DNA of 33,753 bases, from contig JAEYRB010000028.1 in assembly GCA_023409735.1 (NCBI GenBank), positions 1-33,753 on the forward strand, in the 5' to 3' direction. Shown piece by piece: positions 8,619-16,476 of this stretch; position 1 is the stretch's first letter, and each line of letters begins with the position of its first letter. The stretch is from Bacillota bacterium (lineage in GTDB: Bacteria; Bacillota; Clostridia; Acetivibrionales; DTU013). The notes beneath the pieces are model-generated. The model was not told where the DNA came from and ran no database searches. It saw only the letters and a list, made by a program, of their open reading frames with translations. The position numbers and the translations under genes are program-made.

Positions 8619-9405
8619 GCTTGAAAAAATCACAAAAACCTTTAACCCCGGCACAGTTAATCAAAAGACAGCGCTTAACAACCTTAGTCTTACTTTGAAT
8701 GACGGTGATTTTGTCACTGTTATTGGTGGAAATGGTGCAGGTAAAAGCACAATGTTGAATGCAGTATCAGGTGTATGGGAACTCGATTCAGGGAAAATAC
8801 AAATTGATGATATCGATGTAACAAATATGCCCGAATACAAACGTGCACGATATTTGGGTAGGGTATTTCAGGATCCCATGAAGGGAACAGCAGCAGATAT
8901 GGAAATTCAGGAGAATATGGCTTTGGCTCGTCGAAGAGGTAAAAGACGAGGGCTTGGATGGGGAATTACAAAGGCTGAAAAGGAACAGTTTAGAGAAGAA
9001 TTGAAAATTCTAGGTTTGGGACTTGAAGACAGAATGACAAACAAAGTTGGTCTTTTGTCAGGTGGTCAAAGACAGGCTCTTACACTTTTAATGGCTACAA
9101 TACAAAAGCCTAAAATTCTACTCTTGGATGAGCACTCAGCAGCACTTGATCCCAAGACTGCAAAAAATGTACTTGAACTTTCAGATGAGCTTGTTCGAAC
9201 AAACAAGCTAACAACACTTATGATTACTCATAATATGAATGATGCTATTAGGTATGGTAACAGACTTATTATGATGAAAAATGGCAAAATTATATTCGAT
9301 GTATCGGGTGAAGAAAAGAAACACCTCACGACAGGCCAACTTGTAGAGATGTTCTCTCTATCCAGTGGCGAAGAGTTCTCAAATGACAGAGCGTTGCTAG
9401 GTTAA
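8611..9405 (+). CDS. trpZ: ABC importer ATPase, TrpZ-like
   Basis: Cytoplasmic ATPase that powers the importer. All ABC motifs are present in 264 residues: Walker A GGNGAGKST near 38, Q-loop GRVFQDP near 88, signature LSGGQRQ near 150, Walker B ILLLDEHSAALDP near 170 with catalytic Glu, and switch His in MITHNM near 207. The start overlaps the permease stop by 8 bases and follows GGGGGG. A strong intrinsic terminator 20 bases later ends the operon. Base composition of these three genes looks slightly more AT-rich than the neighbouring ruv genes; this was judged by eye. Confidence 0.93.
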   Translation: MLKLEKITKTFNPGTVNQKTALNNLSLTLNDGDFVTVIGGNGAGKSTMLNAVSGVWELDSGKIQIDDIDVTNMPEYKRARYLGRVFQDPMKGTAADMEIQENMALARRRGKRRGLGWGITKAEKEQFREELKILGLGLEDRMTNKVGLLSGGQRQALTLLMATIQKPKILLLDEHSAALDPKTAKNVLELSDELVRTNKLTTLMITHNMNDAIRYGNRLIMMKNGKIIFDVSGEEKKHLTTGQLVEMFSLSSGEEFSNDRALLG

Positions 9406-9426
9406 AAAACTCTAATGAAAATATAG

Positions 9427-9464
9427 AGCTGTCATTTAACGAAATGTTAAGTGATAGCTTTTTT
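9427..9464 (+). terminator. Intrinsic terminator after the importer operon
   Basis: A 14-bp stem (9427-9440 with 9446-9459) with two wobble pairs, loop GAAAT, then six T residues. It closes the T-box operon. Confidence 0.93.
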
Positions 9465-9783
9465 GTTGTGCGCCTAGCGGCACACGTTTCTAGCCGTTTA
9501 TATGAGAGCTCTGATTTTAATATTAAATATGAATTATAATTATATAAATTTTTGCTTATACCATTAAAGAATAGCAAGAAGAAGCATATGGTTATTTGCA
9601 GTCGCTTTTTTCCATACAAAACTGTACTTATTTGTCCCTTTTTTACTGCTTTATTACGATATAGTTAAAGAATTATTAATAGCTAGGAAATCGATGATGT
9701 TTGTCGAATTATTAAAAAGAAAGGGCAACCTGGGTCGCAAGCCCGGTCATTATTATGCTGAAGATGAGTATACAGGGGGTACT
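9465..9783 (+). other. AT-rich gap before the amidase gene
   Basis: This 319-base stretch contains no convincing gene. An in-frame extension of the amidase frame back to 9694 lacks protein character. A small hairpin CYGGG/CCCGG lies at about 9731-9748, and AGGGGGT just before 9784 serves as ribosome binding site. No clear promoter was identified. Confidence 0.4.
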
Positions 9784-11472
9784 ATGAAAAGGATCACAGT
9801 TTTATTATTAATTTTAGTCATGTTATTGGTTCCGGCAGGTAATTTACAAGCAAATGCAGCTATAACAAAGGCAGCCAGAGGACAGACGGCTACAGGGTGG
9901 CTTACAGGTGTAACGTATACATCTGATGGCGATAACGAGACGGTAGCGATAACAGCACGAAATTATGAGGATTATAGCGTTATGGAGCTTACAAATCCCA
10001 GAAGGATCGTGCTTGATGTTTATAATGCGGCTGCAACAGGAAAGCAACAGGTTATTAATGCTAATGGAAAAGTAATTAACAAAATTAGATATGCTCAGTT
10101 TGATAAATATACAGCTCGAGTTGTATTTGATGTAAACAGCGAGGCTGATTATGGAATAGAAAAGACAAGATCCGGGCTTCTGCTTTATATTGGACAAAGG
10201 CCTGAAACGGATAATTCGCAGGATGTACAGGAAAATGATGCAACCAAGAAGACAATAAAAGTTACCAATAGCTTTAAAATTCAGTACACTCCGAATAAAA
10301 AAAGTGAGGATGTGGAGCTCCACCTGAAAAACTATAAAAACTATACGATAAAGAGACTTACCGACCCTGAAAGACTTGTTATAAACATGCCGACAGAAGC
10401 TGTAAACAGCACTATCCAGCAGACCAACATCAATGGGGTTTTGGTAGAAACTATCAAGTGCGAAAAGGCAGAAACTAAAGGTGCGGATGTAACGATCGGA
10501 TTAAATCAACAGGCACAATACAACGTGGAGGAGTCATCAGGAAAGCTGGCAATTTCGCTTTCAAAGCCGGAATACAACAATATTACTTATCAAAATAACG
10601 GTGACAGGGTTTATTTCACATTGACGGGTGCTAACCTCACAAAAGGGGATAAAACACTGGAACGCTATTATGAAGAAGTATACGATGATGCAGCAAAAAT
10701 GTACATGATAGAATTTAAAGCTGATGGTGCTGAGTTTGGAAATGGAACACTAAAAATCAACGACGATTACATAAAGACTGTGGACATTAGATCTGATGCT
10801 GTTACCGGTTTAGTTCAGCTTTATTTTGCAGGTACTGAGCTTAATAAATATTTTACATTTACCAGGGGTAGCTCAGGTATCACATCAATTACCGTTTTAA
10901 GACCTGCAAAAAAGAAGGATAAGCTGGTTGTTATAGATCCGGGTCATGGTGGGTCTGCCACAGGTGCTGTATACAAGGATATTTACGAGAAAAACATGAA
11001 CCTTAATATGGCACTGCGATTGGATGCGCTTCTTAAGAAAAAGGGAATTAAGACATACATGCTGAGGGAGGATGACAGCTATATCAATAATTATGAGCGT
11101 GCTTACATTGCAAACAGGCTTAATGCATCGTTATACTTAAGTATACATTGCAACGCTATGGATGACAAAAACTATGGCGGAACTATGACGTTGTATTATC
11201 CATATAAAAGTAGCAGCAAATTCACAGGCTATGATTTCGCCAATATAGTCCAGAAAAAGCTTCTGGCATCTCTTGGAACAACTGATAGGCTTCTTAGGTC
11301 ACGACCTGACCTTATTGTACTGAGAGAAACGAATATGCCTGCTGCTCTGGCAGAGATAGCTTTTCTCACAAATGAAACAGATAGAACCAACCTTTGTAAG
11401 GCAGAATTCAGGCAGAAGGCTGCACAGGCATTATCCAATGCGGTGACAGAGGCATTGCAGAAAATTAATTAA
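9784..11472 (+). CDS. Secreted N-acetylmuramoyl-L-alanine amidase with AMIN domains
   Basis: Zinc amidase that cuts the bond between N-acetylmuramic acid and the peptide stem in the cell wall. From ATG 9784 the product is 562 residues. A signal peptide (MKRITVLLLILVMLLVPAG) probably ends at ANA near residue 24. Two AMIN-type wall-targeting domains follow at about 35-135 and 160-260; each contains a paired motif (NPRRIVLDV, DPERLVINM). The C-terminal amidase_3 domain spans about 375-560. Its zinc/catalytic residues are His in VIDPGHGG, Glu in YEKNMN, His in LSIHCNA and Glu in LAEIAFLTN. It may act in division, growth or sporulation; the nearby gerM gene allows but does not prove a sporulation role. 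Confidence 0.93.
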   Translation: MKRITVLLLILVMLLVPAGNLQANAAITKAARGQTATGWLTGVTYTSDGDNETVAITARNYEDYSVMELTNPRRIVLDVYNAAATGKQQVINANGKVINKIRYAQFDKYTARVVFDVNSEADYGIEKTRSGLLLYIGQRPETDNSQDVQENDATKKTIKVTNSFKIQYTPNKKSEDVELHLKNYKNYTIKRLTDPERLVINMPTEAVNSTIQQTNINGVLVETIKCEKAETKGADVTIGLNQQAQYNVEESSGKLAISLSKPEYNNITYQNNGDRVYFTLTGANLTKGDKTLERYYEEVYDDAAKMYMIEFKADGAEFGNGTLKINDDYIKTVDIRSDAVTGLVQLYFAGTELNKYFTFTRGSSGITSITVLRPAKKKDKLVVIDPGHGGSATGAVYKDIYEKNMNLNMALRLDALLKKKGIKTYMLREDDSYINNYERAYIANRLNASLYLSIHCNAMDDKNYGGTMTLYYPYKSSSKFTGYDFANIVQKKLLASLGTTDRLLRSRPDLIVLRETNMPAALAEIAFLTNETDRTNLCKAEFRQKAAQALSNAVTEALQKIN

Positions 11473-11517
11473 CATAATCATACAAATTTTCCAAAAGAAT
11501 ATTATATAAATATCTAT

Positions 11518-11559
11518 AAAAAAAGTCAGTTGAATTTATGAATTCTACTGATTTTTTTT
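11518..11559 (+). terminator. Intrinsic terminator after the amidase gene
   Basis: CAGT and GAATT pair with AATTC and ACTG (11527-11536 with 11541-11550) around one mismatch and a 4-base loop. The stem is flanked by an A-run and eight T residues, so it could work in both directions. Confidence 0.8.
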
Positions 11560-11706
11560 ATATTACCCATATGATAACATTAGGAGGTAATTTAAAAGGA
11601 ATTGAATCATTGAAAACTTAATAAAATGGCAATATACAGTGGGAAATACTATAGACCTTTAATATTGTTTATAATTACCATATTAAGTAAAATATGGAGG
11701 AATAAT

Positions 11707-12945
11707 ATGAAAAGGTTTTTAGCTATCTTAATCTGTATAGAGATATTATTGCTTACAGGCTGTACTGTTCCATTTATTGGAAAGAATGAAGTGAAGGACT
11801 CTGTAACCGGCAATGGAGCAGATAAACAGGCAGTAGCGGATACAAGGAACGATATTTCAGCAAATACGGATAATGAGTTATCGGATACTAAAACAAATGT
11901 GAATGATGAACAGGCATTGGAGCAAACAGATCGAACGTCTGATGTGAGTAATTTACAAACTGAACCTGGTGAATCAACTGATTCTGCTAATCAGGATGGT
12001 GAGCAGAGCAGTATTGATGCAGATCTATTTCCTCCATCGTCTTCAGTAAGCATTCCGGCTTTTGAAACAAGCAGTATTGAGAACAAGAAATCTGTTACGG
12101 TATATTATCAGGATGAGGATGGGTACCTGATCCCAATGACAAGATGGATACCAATGCAGCAGGGAATTGCAAGAGCTTGTGTAAGTCTATGTATCGATAG
12201 TGCGGATGTCAGGGAGGAAGTTGCATATTACGGTGTTTACCCTGTTCTGCCGAAAGGTACTGAGATTTTAGGAATTGATATACGCGATGGAGAAGCTGTA
12301 ATAGATTTCAGCAGAGAGCTCCTTAATTATAACAGCGCTAAGGCTGAACGCAATATTGTAGCTTCCATAGTATACATGCTGGCTGATTTCAGGACTGTAA
12401 GCAAAGTAAGAATACTTGTAAACGGTTATTCGATCAATGAGCTGAAATATGGAACAGATATATCGGGAGCCTTGGGACGAGAAGATTTGACTATAAATAC
12501 AGATGTGAAAGCAATATCTGTTAAGGGAAAGCAGGATATTTATTTACTTAGGACAGTTAATGACAGCACTGCATACCTGATTCCCGTTTCAGTAGCAGTA
12601 TCTGAAGCAGAGGATAATTATCCAAAGAAGCTTGTTGAGCAATTGCTCGAAACAGAGAATAAAGAAAACCTGTATTCAGAGATGCCGGATAACACTAAGC
12701 TGCTTGGATGTGAGGTTAAGGATGGAAACGCAATTTTGAATTTTGACAGAAGCTTCGTTAATTATGGCGGAAGTACAAGAGAAGAGGGCATAATTAACCA
12801 GTTGGCATATACATTACGGCAAGTACATGGAGTTAACAGGATAACGATTCTTGTGGACGGTGAAGGAGCCGAGTTGCCTGAAGGAACTGATATCTCTGAC
12901 GGGATAGCAATTCCGGCAACAATAAACGATATTATTGATAGATAA
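11707..12945 (+). CDS. gerM: GerM-type spore lipoprotein with two GerMN domains
   Basis: Lipoprotein of the GerM family, linked in Bacillus to sporulation and spore germination. From ATG 11707 (GGAGG 6 bases upstream) it has 412 residues. The signal sequence MKRFLAILICIEILLLTGC places the lipobox Cys at 19. A long polar, acidic, low-complexity linker runs to about 125. Two GerMN domains follow at about 128-265 and 270-405, each with an AVIDFSRELLNY- or AILNFDRSFVNY-type core. GerMN domains also occur in non-spore proteins, so the family is firm but the role is inferred. The rdgB and phosphodiesterase genes follow closely, as in the Bacillus gerM-rph-ysnA-ysnB cluster, but rph is absent here. 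Confidence 0.88.
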   Translation: MKRFLAILICIEILLLTGCTVPFIGKNEVKDSVTGNGADKQAVADTRNDISANTDNELSDTKTNVNDEQALEQTDRTSDVSNLQTEPGESTDSANQDGEQSSIDADLFPPSSSVSIPAFETSSIENKKSVTVYYQDEDGYLIPMTRWIPMQQGIARACVSLCIDSADVREEVAYYGVYPVLPKGTEILGIDIRDGEAVIDFSRELLNYNSAKAERNIVASIVYMLADFRTVSKVRILVNGYSINELKYGTDISGALGREDLTINTDVKAISVKGKQDIYLLRTVNDSTAYLIPVSVAVSEAEDNYPKKLVEQLLETENKENLYSEMPDNTKLLGCEVKDGNAILNFDRSFVNYGGSTREEGIINQLAYTLRQVHGVNRITILVDGEGAELPEGTDISDGIAIPATINDIIDR

Positions 12946-12966
12946 TAAGAAAAGGTGCTGACATCC

Positions 12967-13614
12967 TTGAAAGAGCATATAAAAGTGTATAAAAGAAATT
13001 GCTTAATAGTAGCCACTAAAAACAAAGGGAAGCTGCAGGAATTCAAACAGATTTTCGAGAGACTGCCTTTCGATGTAATTTCCATGACCGATGCAGGTAT
13101 AGATGATGATATAGATGAAACCGGCAACACATTTGAAGAGAATGCCTTAATTAAGGCACGCGAGGTGTGTAAGGTTTCAGGCAAGGCTGTTATAGCCGAT
13201 GATTCAGGCCTTGAGGTAGATGCCTTGGGCGGGGCTCCAGGAATTTATTCTGCCAGATATGCAGGCTGTAATGCAACAGATCAGGACAGAAACGCAAAGC
13301 TTCTTGACGCTCTCAAGGACGTTCCCGAGGAGAAGAGAACAGCAAGGTTTGTGTGCGCTGCAGCAATCGTGCTGCCGGACGGAAGAAATCTAGCTGTACG
13401 TGGTACGTGCGAAGGCCGGATAGCATTTGAGCCGTCAGGCTGTAACGGCTTTGGTTATGATCCACTGTTTTATGTGCCTGAATTTGGGCTTACTATAGCT
13501 CAAATGGATGCAGATATGAAAAATAGGATAAGCCACCGAGGTAAAGCGCTTCGAAAAATGATGGAGCACCTGGAGCAAATAAGGTGGGATGATTCCGGTG
13601 ATAAGGCTTTGTGA
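12967..13614 (+). CDS. rdgB: Non-canonical purine NTP pyrophosphatase (XTP/dITP)
   Basis: Hydrolyses dITP, XTP and ITP to monophosphates, keeping deaminated purines out of DNA and RNA. The Ham1/RdgB motifs are clear: LIVATKNKGKLQEF near the N-terminus, TFEENALIKA near 60, ADDSGLEVDALGGAPGIYSARYAG near 80, GFGYDPLF near 155 and SHRGKALRKM near 185. The start is uncertain. GTG 12955 lies inside the AAAAGGTG that looks like the ribosome binding site for TTG 12967, so I chose TTG (215 residues). It follows gerM by about 20 bases and is likely co-transcribed with it. The YsnB-like gene follows within 30 bases. Confidence 0.93.
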   Translation: MKEHIKVYKRNCLIVATKNKGKLQEFKQIFERLPFDVISMTDAGIDDDIDETGNTFEENALIKAREVCKVSGKAVIADDSGLEVDALGGAPGIYSARYAGCNATDQDRNAKLLDALKDVPEEKRTARFVCAAAIVLPDGRNLAVRGTCEGRIAFEPSGCNGFGYDPLFYVPEFGLTIAQMDADMKNRISHRGKALRKMMEHLEQIRWDDSGDKAL

Positions 13615-13641
13615 TGGAGCTATTTGGGGGTTTTGTTTAGA

Positions 13642-14124
13642 ATGAAAATTTTAGTAGTAAGTGATACACATGGTGACACAGATAAGGCCGAAGAGGCCAT
13701 AAGGTATAATAAAGACAATATCAATATGATCATACACCTGGGAGATTACTTCAGAGACGCACAGAAGCTGGCGGAGAAATTCCCCGAGATTCCCATAGAA
13801 TATATTTATGGCAATAGTGATTTTATGATCGATGGTGTACCGGCCGAGAAAATGCTGAATATATGCGGTAAAAAAATTTTTATAACTCACGGACACAGAT
13901 ATTCCGTAAAGTGGGATTATGAAAAACTGTATAAGAAGGCAGAGGAGCTTCACGCTGATGTATTGCTTTTTGGACATACACATGTGCCCGAGATAATTGA
14001 ACGGTCAGACTACTTTGTGATGAATCCGGGAAGCACTAGTGATCCCAGAGATGATTCTGATGAGTCATATGCTATAATAGAAATCAACGATGGTAAAATA
14101 CTGCCAAGAATATACAGGATATGA
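13642..14124 (+). CDS. YfcE/MJ0936-family metallophosphoesterase
   Basis: Small calcineurin-like phosphodiesterase, equivalent in position to Bacillus YsnB. From ATG 13642 it has 160 residues. Metal-binding motifs appear in order: SDTHGD (residues 8-13), HLGDYF near 37, YGNSD near 60, THGHRY near 84 and FGHTHVPE near 113. Such enzymes hydrolyse phosphodiesters in vitro, and the natural substrate is unknown. An alternative in-frame TTG at 13624 exists; GGGGG is 11 bases before the ATG. It is the last gene of the gerM-rdgB-ysnB group, followed by a hairpin terminator and then the dispersed repeat. Confidence 0.9.
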   Translation: MKILVVSDTHGDTDKAEEAIRYNKDNINMIIHLGDYFRDAQKLAEKFPEIPIEYIYGNSDFMIDGVPAEKMLNICGKKIFITHGHRYSVKWDYEKLYKKAEELHADVLLFGHTHVPEIIERSDYFVMNPGSTSDPRDDSDESYAIIEINDGKILPRIYRI

Positions 14125-14225
14125 TAGAACTGTACAGCGTACGTTGTATGCTCATACAGAGAAGATGAAACATGGCTGTTAGTATTGCTTCATGGAGAAC
14201 TATTTTCATAGAGAAGCATAAACTC

Positions 14226-14260
14226 AGGAGGCAGCCGGATAATCCGCAGCCTCCTTATTT
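14226..14260 (+). terminator. Hairpin terminator after the phosphodiesterase gene
   Basis: AGGAGGC/GCCTCCT (14226-14232 with 14249-14255) encloses a second stem CGGA/TCCG with a TAA loop. The tail TTATTTAG is only moderately T-rich. Confidence 0.6.
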
Positions 14261-14268
14261 AGTACGTT

Positions 14269-14325
14269 GCCCGAAGATCTACAGCAAAAAGTCTCGAGTA
14301 CTCTATGCCCTCGAGGCTTTTATTT
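14269..14325 (+). repeat. Dispersed terminator-like repeat, copy A
   Basis: CCCGAAG, two bases, then CTACAGCAAAAAG lead into a hairpin AAAAG-CTCGAG/CTCGAG-CTTTT that ends in TTTTATTT. The leader matches copies B and C closely. It lies between the convergent phosphodiesterase and fmdB genes, so the hairpin could stop transcription from both sides. Confidence 0.7.
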
Positions 14326-14336
14326 ATGGGGTTGTT

Positions 14337-14377
14337 CACTACAGCTAAGATAGCGAAGAGGGCACTATTACCCCCCC
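14337..14377 (+). repeat. Dispersed repeat, partial tandem copy A2
   Basis: CACTACAGCTAAGATAGCG, then AAGAGGGC, seven bases and a C-run aligns with CTACAGCAAAAAGGCG, AGAGGGC and CCC of copy B. It follows copy A after about 10 bases and lacks the final T-run. Confidence 0.5.
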
Positions 14378-14400
14378 GAATTTTTGTTATACATGTGGTA

Positions 14401-14616
14401 TCAATGATGGCAGCAACCGCCGCAAATATGAGAGTTTGGGCATTTGTCCTTAGCGGATTCCATGGCTTTAATTATGCTTATGTTTGAAAAAACGGAATCT
14501 AACAGGTTACTGCCGCAATTCTCACACTTTATTCGCATGTTTTCCTTGTCACTTATCGATGCCATTACATTGAACTCATTACCGCACTTCCTGCATTTCA
14601 AGTCATAAAAGGGCAT
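14401..14616 (-). CDS. FmdB-family zinc-ribbon protein
   Basis: Small putative regulatory protein of the FmdB family, 71 residues. The N-terminus MPFYDLKCRKCGNEF is typical. Two CxxC knuckles, CRKC (residues 8-11) and CENC (near 31-34), would bind one zinc ion. The C-terminus is rich in Cys and His (CPNSHICGGCCHH), common in this family and possibly a second metal site. GGAGG lies 6 bases before the ATG on the minus strand. The precise function is unknown; family proteins are named for a formamidase-linked gene. It is divergent from the ZIP metal transporter across a hairpin-rich spacer, so a metal-related role is conceivable (inference). Confidence 0.88.
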   Translation of the reverse strand: MPFYDLKCRKCGNEFNVMASISDKENMRIKCENCGSNLLDSVFSNISIIKAMESAKDKCPNSHICGGCCHH

Positions 14617-14694
14617 TTTGTACCTCCACTCTAACCTTTTTATTCATATAGTGTTATTATACTGTATTGCATTTTATGAAGCTTTGTCTGTGAA

Positions 14695-14745
14695 TCAGCA
14701 GTATGACAATTTGTATATCATAAAGCGAGGGCGCTTCACTGCTGA
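14695..14745. other. Three-way-junction-like structured element
   Basis: Outer arms TCAGCAGT/ACTGCTGA (14695-14702 with 14738-14745) enclose two adjacent hairpins: ATGA/TCAT and AAGCG/CGCTT. Together they fold as a 51-base three-way junction on either strand. It lies in the spacer between divergent fmdB and the ZIP gene. No known RNA family was recognised. Confidence 0.5.
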
Positions 14746-14810
14746 AACATATTATTGCTGCATGATAAATGCATATACAATTATATTATAGTAAATAAAC
14801 TAAAAATAAG

Positions 14811-14842
14811 GTATAATAACCTCATAAATGAGGTTATTATAC
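14811..14842. promoter_or_regulatory. Perfect 15-bp palindrome upstream of ZIP gene
   Basis: Arms GTATAATAACCTCAT and its exact complement (14811-14825 with 14828-14842) are separated by AA. The left arm contains a TATAAT. It could be an operator or a cruciform/RNA hairpin; it has no T-run, so it is not a typical terminator. Confidence 0.65.
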
Positions 14843-14848
14843 GCCTCC

Positions 14849-14901
14849 GGCAGAATTTATAGCCGTGCGAAATTTTCGGCTAAGGCCGAAACGCACATGC
14901 C
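14849..14901. other. Compound hairpin between two palindromes
   Basis: GGCA/TGCC (14849-14852 with 14898-14901), GTGCG/CGCAC (14865-14869 with 14892-14896) and TTTCGGC/GCCGAAA (14874-14880 with 14885-14891) stack into one imperfect hairpin with loop TAAG. Confidence 0.55.
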
Positions 14902-14903
14902 TG

Positions 14904-14931
14904 ATTATACCATAATAAATTATGGTATAAT
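14904..14931. promoter_or_regulatory. Second near-perfect palindrome, with extended -10
   Basis: Arms TTATACCATAAT and complement (14905-14916 with 14919-14930) plus one flanking pair, again separated by AA. The right arm contains TGGTATAAT, an extended -10 promoter element, 44 bases before the chosen ZIP start. A repressor bound here would block that promoter (inference). Confidence 0.6.
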
Positions 14932-14974
14932 AATTTTGCTTATATATGAAATTGCACACACCGGGAGAAGAGTT

Positions 14975-15793
14975 TTGAGTATGCATTATGGGAATTTCGC
15001 TTTAGCACTTGCTTTATCTTTGTTTGCAGGATTATCTACAGGACTTGGTGGTCTGTTTGTACTCCTTTTTAGAAAGACAAATGTGAAATTTTTGTCAGCA
15101 GCTCTCGGTTTATCAGCCGGCGTTATGATTTACATTTCTTTTATGGAAATATATCCAGAGGCAGTACAGCATCTAACGAACAGTTCAGGAGAAAAATTAG
15201 GCAAGTGGTTTGCACTTTTAGGTTTTTTCTTTGGAATTCTTCTTATTGCCTTGATAGACAGGCTGGTTCCAAAACCTAAGAATCCCCATGAGGTACACAA
15301 GATAGAAGAAGCTGAGTCATGCAAGGTTATTGATAAAACTCAAAAGCTAATAAAGGTCGGACTGCTTACTACTTTGGTAATTACTATACATAACTTTCCT
15401 GAAGGACTTGCTACGTTCATGTCAGGAGTCAGCCAACCGAAGCTTGGAATAGCAATTGCGGTTGCAGTTGCAATACATAATATACCCGAGGGTATTGCGG
15501 TAGCTATTCCGGTATACTGCGCTACAGGAAGCAGAAAGAGGGCTTTTGGAATGTCCTTGCTGTCAGGGCTATCAGAACCGCTTGGAGCTGTTATTGCTTA
15601 TCTGTTTCTGGCGCCATATATAAATGATTTCGTATTCGGCTTGATGTTTGCAACGATTGCAGGTATCATGGTATTTATTTCTCTGGATGAGCTCCTGCCT
15701 ACAGCGGAGGAGTATGGCGAGCATCATTTATCAATAATGGGACTTATTGCAGGAATGCTTATAATGGGAGTAAGTATGCTCCTTGTGTTTTAA
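14975..15793 (+). CDS. zupT: ZIP-family divalent metal transporter (ZupT-like)
   Basis: Membrane carrier that probably imports zinc or other divalent metals. Eight membrane helices are expected. The paired metal-site motifs HNFPEGLATFMSG and HNIPEGIAVAIPV mark helices IV and V, and a short variable loop (KPKNPHEVHKIEEAE) lies between helices III and IV. The start is uncertain. ATG 14981 begins MHYGNFAL, but TTG 14975 is better placed, 7 bases after GGGAG, so I chose it (272 residues). The open frame extends back to 14828, but that part lies in palindromic spacer DNA. Control by a metal-sensing repressor at the palindromes is plausible but unproven. Confidence 0.9.
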   Translation: MSMHYGNFALALALSLFAGLSTGLGGLFVLLFRKTNVKFLSAALGLSAGVMIYISFMEIYPEAVQHLTNSSGEKLGKWFALLGFFFGILLIALIDRLVPKPKNPHEVHKIEEAESCKVIDKTQKLIKVGLLTTLVITIHNFPEGLATFMSGVSQPKLGIAIAVAVAIHNIPEGIAVAIPVYCATGSRKRAFGMSLLSGLSEPLGAVIAYLFLAPYINDFVFGLMFATIAGIMVFISLDELLPTAEEYGEHHLSIMGLIAGMLIMGVSMLLVF

Positions 15794-15849
15794 ATTTAAA
15801 ATACAGAGAAAGTATTTGTCAGAATACATATGGAAAAGAAGTGTTGAGT

Positions 15850-16332
15850 ATGGAAGATGAGTCAGTAAAACAAATCGCTTGTGAAGAGAGTAATCCCGAA
15901 AAGGCGTTGAGACTTTTTAAATCGGGCTATAACTGCTCGCAGTCGGTTCTTGCGGTATACTGCGAGAGGCTGGGCTTGGATATGGATACGGCGCTGAAGC
16001 TTTCATCATCATTCGGCGGCGGGATGGGAAGGTTAAGAGAGGTGTGTGGGGCTGTATCGGCAATGTTTATGATTGCAGGTCTGAAAAGCGGTTATACTGT
16101 TCCCGTGAATATTACGGATAAAGGAGTACATTATGAACTTATACAAGAGCTGGCGAGAAAATTTAAAGATAAAAACGGCTCTGTTATATGCAGGGAGCTT
16201 CTTGGATTAGAATTAATACACGATGACCCTATGCCTGAAAAGAGGACAAAGGAATATTATAAGAAACGCCCATGTACTGAAATAGTATGTAGTACTGCTG
16301 AAATAATTGATGAGGTATTAGGTATTATATAA
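15850..16332 (+). CDS. C_GCAxxG_C_C family protein
   Basis: Protein of the C_GCAxxG_C_C family (PF09719), with conserved cysteines suggesting redox or metal binding; function unknown. From ATG 15850 it has 160 residues. The family signature is seen in order: GYNCSQSVL near 25, a glycine-rich SSFGGGMGRLREVCGAVSA near 50, VICRELLG near 110 and RPCTEIV near 140. Alternative starts GTG 15841 and TTG 15844 lie just upstream, and the ribosome binding site is weak, so the exact start is uncertain. It lies about 55 bases after the ZIP gene with no clear terminator between, so co-transcription is possible. Rubrerythrin follows. Confidence 0.88.
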   Translation: MEDESVKQIACEESNPEKALRLFKSGYNCSQSVLAVYCERLGLDMDTALKLSSSFGGGMGRLREVCGAVSAMFMIAGLKSGYTVPVNITDKGVHYELIQELARKFKDKNGSVICRELLGLELIHDDPMPEKRTKEYYKKRPCTEIVCSTAEIIDEVLGII

Positions 16333-16476
16333 GTTAAAATTACATAAGAATTTTCAAATGGAAATAATAATGTAGTATAATTAAAAAATTATTGTTATTT
16401 AGTAGCATACAATGGGTAAATTAAACTGACGGAAATTAATAATTTAAATAAATAACCAGATAGGGGGATTTTTATT

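Noticed and set aside
9726..9760. Possible c-di-GMP riboswitch fragment (GGGCAACC, then GTCGCAAGCCC)
   Set aside because: Only short resemblance to the GEMM core; the second stem and tetraloop receptor are missing.
14828..14974. N-terminal extension of the ZIP transporter
   Set aside because: This stretch consists of palindromes and a hairpin, and ZIP proteins normally start at the first helix.
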